Positions 62,818 through 64,000 of a stretch of DNA of 64,000 nt are shown here, in pieces (position 1 is the first letter of the stretch; the number at the start of each line of letters is the position of its first letter). Source of the stretch: DATFQE01 sp963738205 (GTDB lineage Bacteria > Actinomycetota > Thermoleophilia > Gaiellales > Gaiellaceae); NCBI GenBank assembly GCA_963738205.1, contig CAVTVQ010000006.1, positions 434,001 to 498,000 of the forward strand, written 5' to 3'. The notes under the pieces were generated by a model. The model had not been told where the DNA came from and did not search any database. It worked only from the letters and a program-made list of their open reading frames with translations. A program made the position numbers and the translations under genes.

Positions 62818-63324
62818 ATGGAGCTGCACGGCGAGCAGGTCGTGCTGCGGCCGCTCAAGGCCGGCGACGCGCCGCGGCTCGCGGAGCTCGCAGCCGACCC
62901 GGATGTCACCCGCTGGTGGCCGAACGTGACCGAGGCCGACCTCGTCCAGCAGGCGGAGGGACGCGACGACTCGACCGGTCTCGCCGTCCTCCACGCCGGC
63001 GAGCTCGTGGGCCTCGCGCAGTACTCCGAGGAGCTCGATCCGGACTACCGTCACGCCTCGATCGACGTCTTCCTCGCGGCGCCATACCAGGGCCGCGGGC
63101 TCGGCACCGACACCGTTCGCACGCTCGCGCGCCACCTGGTGCGCGACCGGGGCCACCACCGGCTCACGATCGACCCCGCCGCGCACAACGCGCGCGCGAT
63201 CCGCTGCTACGAGAAGGTCGGCTTCCGGCAGGTGGGCGTCATGCGCGAATACGAGCGCGGTGCGGACGGCACCTGGCACGACGGCGTGCTGCTCGACCTG
63301 CTCGCGGGGGAGCTCGAGGACTAG
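62818..63324 (+). CDS. GNAT acetyltransferase (aminoglycoside 6'-N-acetyltransferase-like)
   Basis: A 168-residue N-acetyltransferase. The protein begins MELHGEQVVLRPLKAGDAPR, the acetyl-CoA loop is APYQGRGLGTDTVRTLARHL (~93-112), and RCYEKVGFRQVGVMREYERG closes the fold. The N-terminal RPL...WWP pattern is that of the AAC(6')/RimJ-like group, but resistance cannot be inferred without specificity data. It overlaps the convergent prenyl synthase stop by 4 nt. Confidence 0.87.
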   Translation: MELHGEQVVLRPLKAGDAPRLAELAADPDVTRWWPNVTEADLVQQAEGRDDSTGLAVLHAGELVGLAQYSEELDPDYRHASIDVFLAAPYQGRGLGTDTVRTLARHLVRDRGHHRLTIDPAAHNARAIRCYEKVGFRQVGVMREYERGADGTWHDGVLLDLLAGELED

Positions 63325-64000
63325 GCGGTCCGAGCGGCCAGCCCAGCGACGATTTCCACCAACACCAAGGTGTCGCCCGGGATCTCGCGCAGTCTCGCCA
63401 GTGCGCGCACCGCCGCCTCGTCTGCAAGCCGGCGCGCCTGCTCTGGACCGTGGACGAGCACCGCTCCATCTCCATCGAGGAGGTCGTCCACGATCTGGAA
63501 CAGGGGCCCCAGCTCCTCGCCGAACGCCCGCCACAGGCCCTGCTCCGGCTCCGGCACGCCCGCGACCCACAGGGCGCACCCCACGCTCGCGGCGAAGAGT
63601 CGACCGGTCTTGAGCCGCTGCAAGGCCGGCAGGTCGCCGTCGTCCCCGGCGACGTCGCGAGCCTGGCCGCCGATCATGCCGAGCACGGCGTCGACCAGCT
63701 CGCGGGCGACGGTCGGATCGTGCCGCGCGAGTGCGTGCCTGAACGCCTCGGCGAGCAGCGCGTCGCCCGCCAGGATCGCCGCGGCCTCGCCGAAGGTGAC
63801 GTGCACGGTCGGCCGCCCCCGACGCTCGTCGTCGTCGTCGAGGGCGGGCAAGTCGTCGTGCACGAGCGAGAACGAGTGCACCAGCTCGATCGCCGCGGCC
63901 GCGGGCAGCGCATCCTCCGGATCGGCGCCAGCCGCCTCCGCCACCGCCAGGCAGAGGACCGGACGAAGCCGCTTGCCGCCGCCGTCCAGTGCGTAGCGCA
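63321..64000 (-). CDS. Polyprenyl (farnesyl/geranylgeranyl) diphosphate synthase, C-terminal part (cut by window edge)
   Basis: Trans-prenyltransferase chain-elongating C5 units. The visible part starts within the substrate-binding region RYALDGGGKRLRPVLCLAVA; the first Asp-rich motif is LVHDDLPALDDDDERRGRPT, and the second FQIVDDLLDGDG (DDLLD in place of DDxxD). The N-terminus lies beyond the right edge. The second Asp motif followed directly by GDG is slightly abbreviated. In Actinobacteria this gene commonly lies upstream of tlyA with xseB and dxs. Confidence 0.9.
   Translation of the reverse strand, partial: RYALDGGGKRLRPVLCLAVAEAAGADPEDALPAAAAIELVHSFSLVHDDLPALDDDDERRGRPTVHVTFGEAAAILAGDALLAEAFRHALARHDPTVARELVDAVLGMIGGQARDVAGDDGDLPALQRLKTGRLFAASVGCALWVAGVPEPEQGLWRAFGEELGPLFQIVDDLLDGDGAVLVHGPEQARRLADEAAVRALARLREIPGDTLVLVEIVAGLAARTA

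Noticed and set aside
62818..63324. Aminoglycoside resistance determinant
   Set aside because: The protein is in the AAC(6')/RimJ-like group by fold only; the surroundings are housekeeping genes and no resistance-specific feature is visible.

Overview
The window looks like a contiguous chromosomal segment of a high-GC member of the Actinomycetota, probably a deep branch such as Thermoleophilia (Gaiellales/Solirubrobacterales-like). The assignment is inference. It rests on the very high GC, the actinobacterial block tlyA-nadK-recN-steA-mctB-pyrG, the division-cluster tail pgeF-yggS-sepF-yggT-divIVA, a mycoredoxin-like CGYC glutaredoxin, a MurA with Asp at the catalytic Cys position, and SOS boxes of the CGAAC-N4-GTTCG type. 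Two-subunit glycyl-tRNA synthetase (glyQ/glyS) argues against a typical Streptomyces or Mycobacterium lineage. No phage, plasmid, transposase, CRISPR, rRNA or tRNA gene was seen.

Layout. From 1 to 12.6 kb the minus strand holds a run of 18 genes that often overlap by 1-4 nt: HisB-like protein, RidA, a DHH-CBS-CCA fusion, pgeF, yggS, sepF, yggT, divIVA, DUF167, TraR/DksA, lspA, rluD, rpsB, tsf, pyrH, frr, uppS and cdsA (cut by the left edge). This joins cell division, ribosome biogenesis, the translation apparatus and lipid-carrier synthesis. From 12.7 to 20 kb there are mixed envelope and metabolic genes (subtilisin-like protease, murA, HD protein, class V aminotransferase, EEP phosphatase, glycosyltransferase). 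From 20 to 24.9 kb lies an SOS mutagenesis cassette: imuB, a small DUF6504-like gene and dnaE2, with LexA-type boxes in front of both imuB and dnaE2 and no imuA.

From 24.9 to 35.8 kb: comB, a zinc-finger rhomboid protease, an ABC exporter, a frameshifted flippase gene, the PPDK/PPDK-regulator pair, and an HtrA-type protease divergent from an orphan OmpR-family regulator. From 35.8 to 46.9 kb: glyQS, an esterase, recO, glutaredoxin, two L,D-transpeptidases, an ECF sigma factor followed by a lysine-tailed membrane protein, an O-antigen-ligase-like protein and mutM. From 46.9 to 54.4 kb: nucleoside salvage (deoA-type, deoB), alanine dehydrogenase, AKR, DUF3866, an M20 peptidase and a lone PAS protein. 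From 54.1 to 64 kb: pyrG, a GT2/MraY-like fusion, mctB, steA, recN, nadK, tlyA, an acetyltransferase and a prenyl synthase cut by the right edge.

The most unusual signals are: (i) a family of three 164-171 bp elements with imperfect ~19 bp inverted ends (33735-33898, 49586-49750, 60956-61126), two of which carry the stop codon of the neighbouring gene; (ii) a second short repeat shared by 16641-16680 and 50970-51009; (iii) five genes whose conserved N-terminal part lies upstream of every ATG/GTG/TTG in frame; (iv) a HisB homologue that has lost its main metal-binding motif; and (v) a CTP synthase frame that runs about 250 bp antisense into a PAS gene. No intergenic stretch exceeds about 220 bp.
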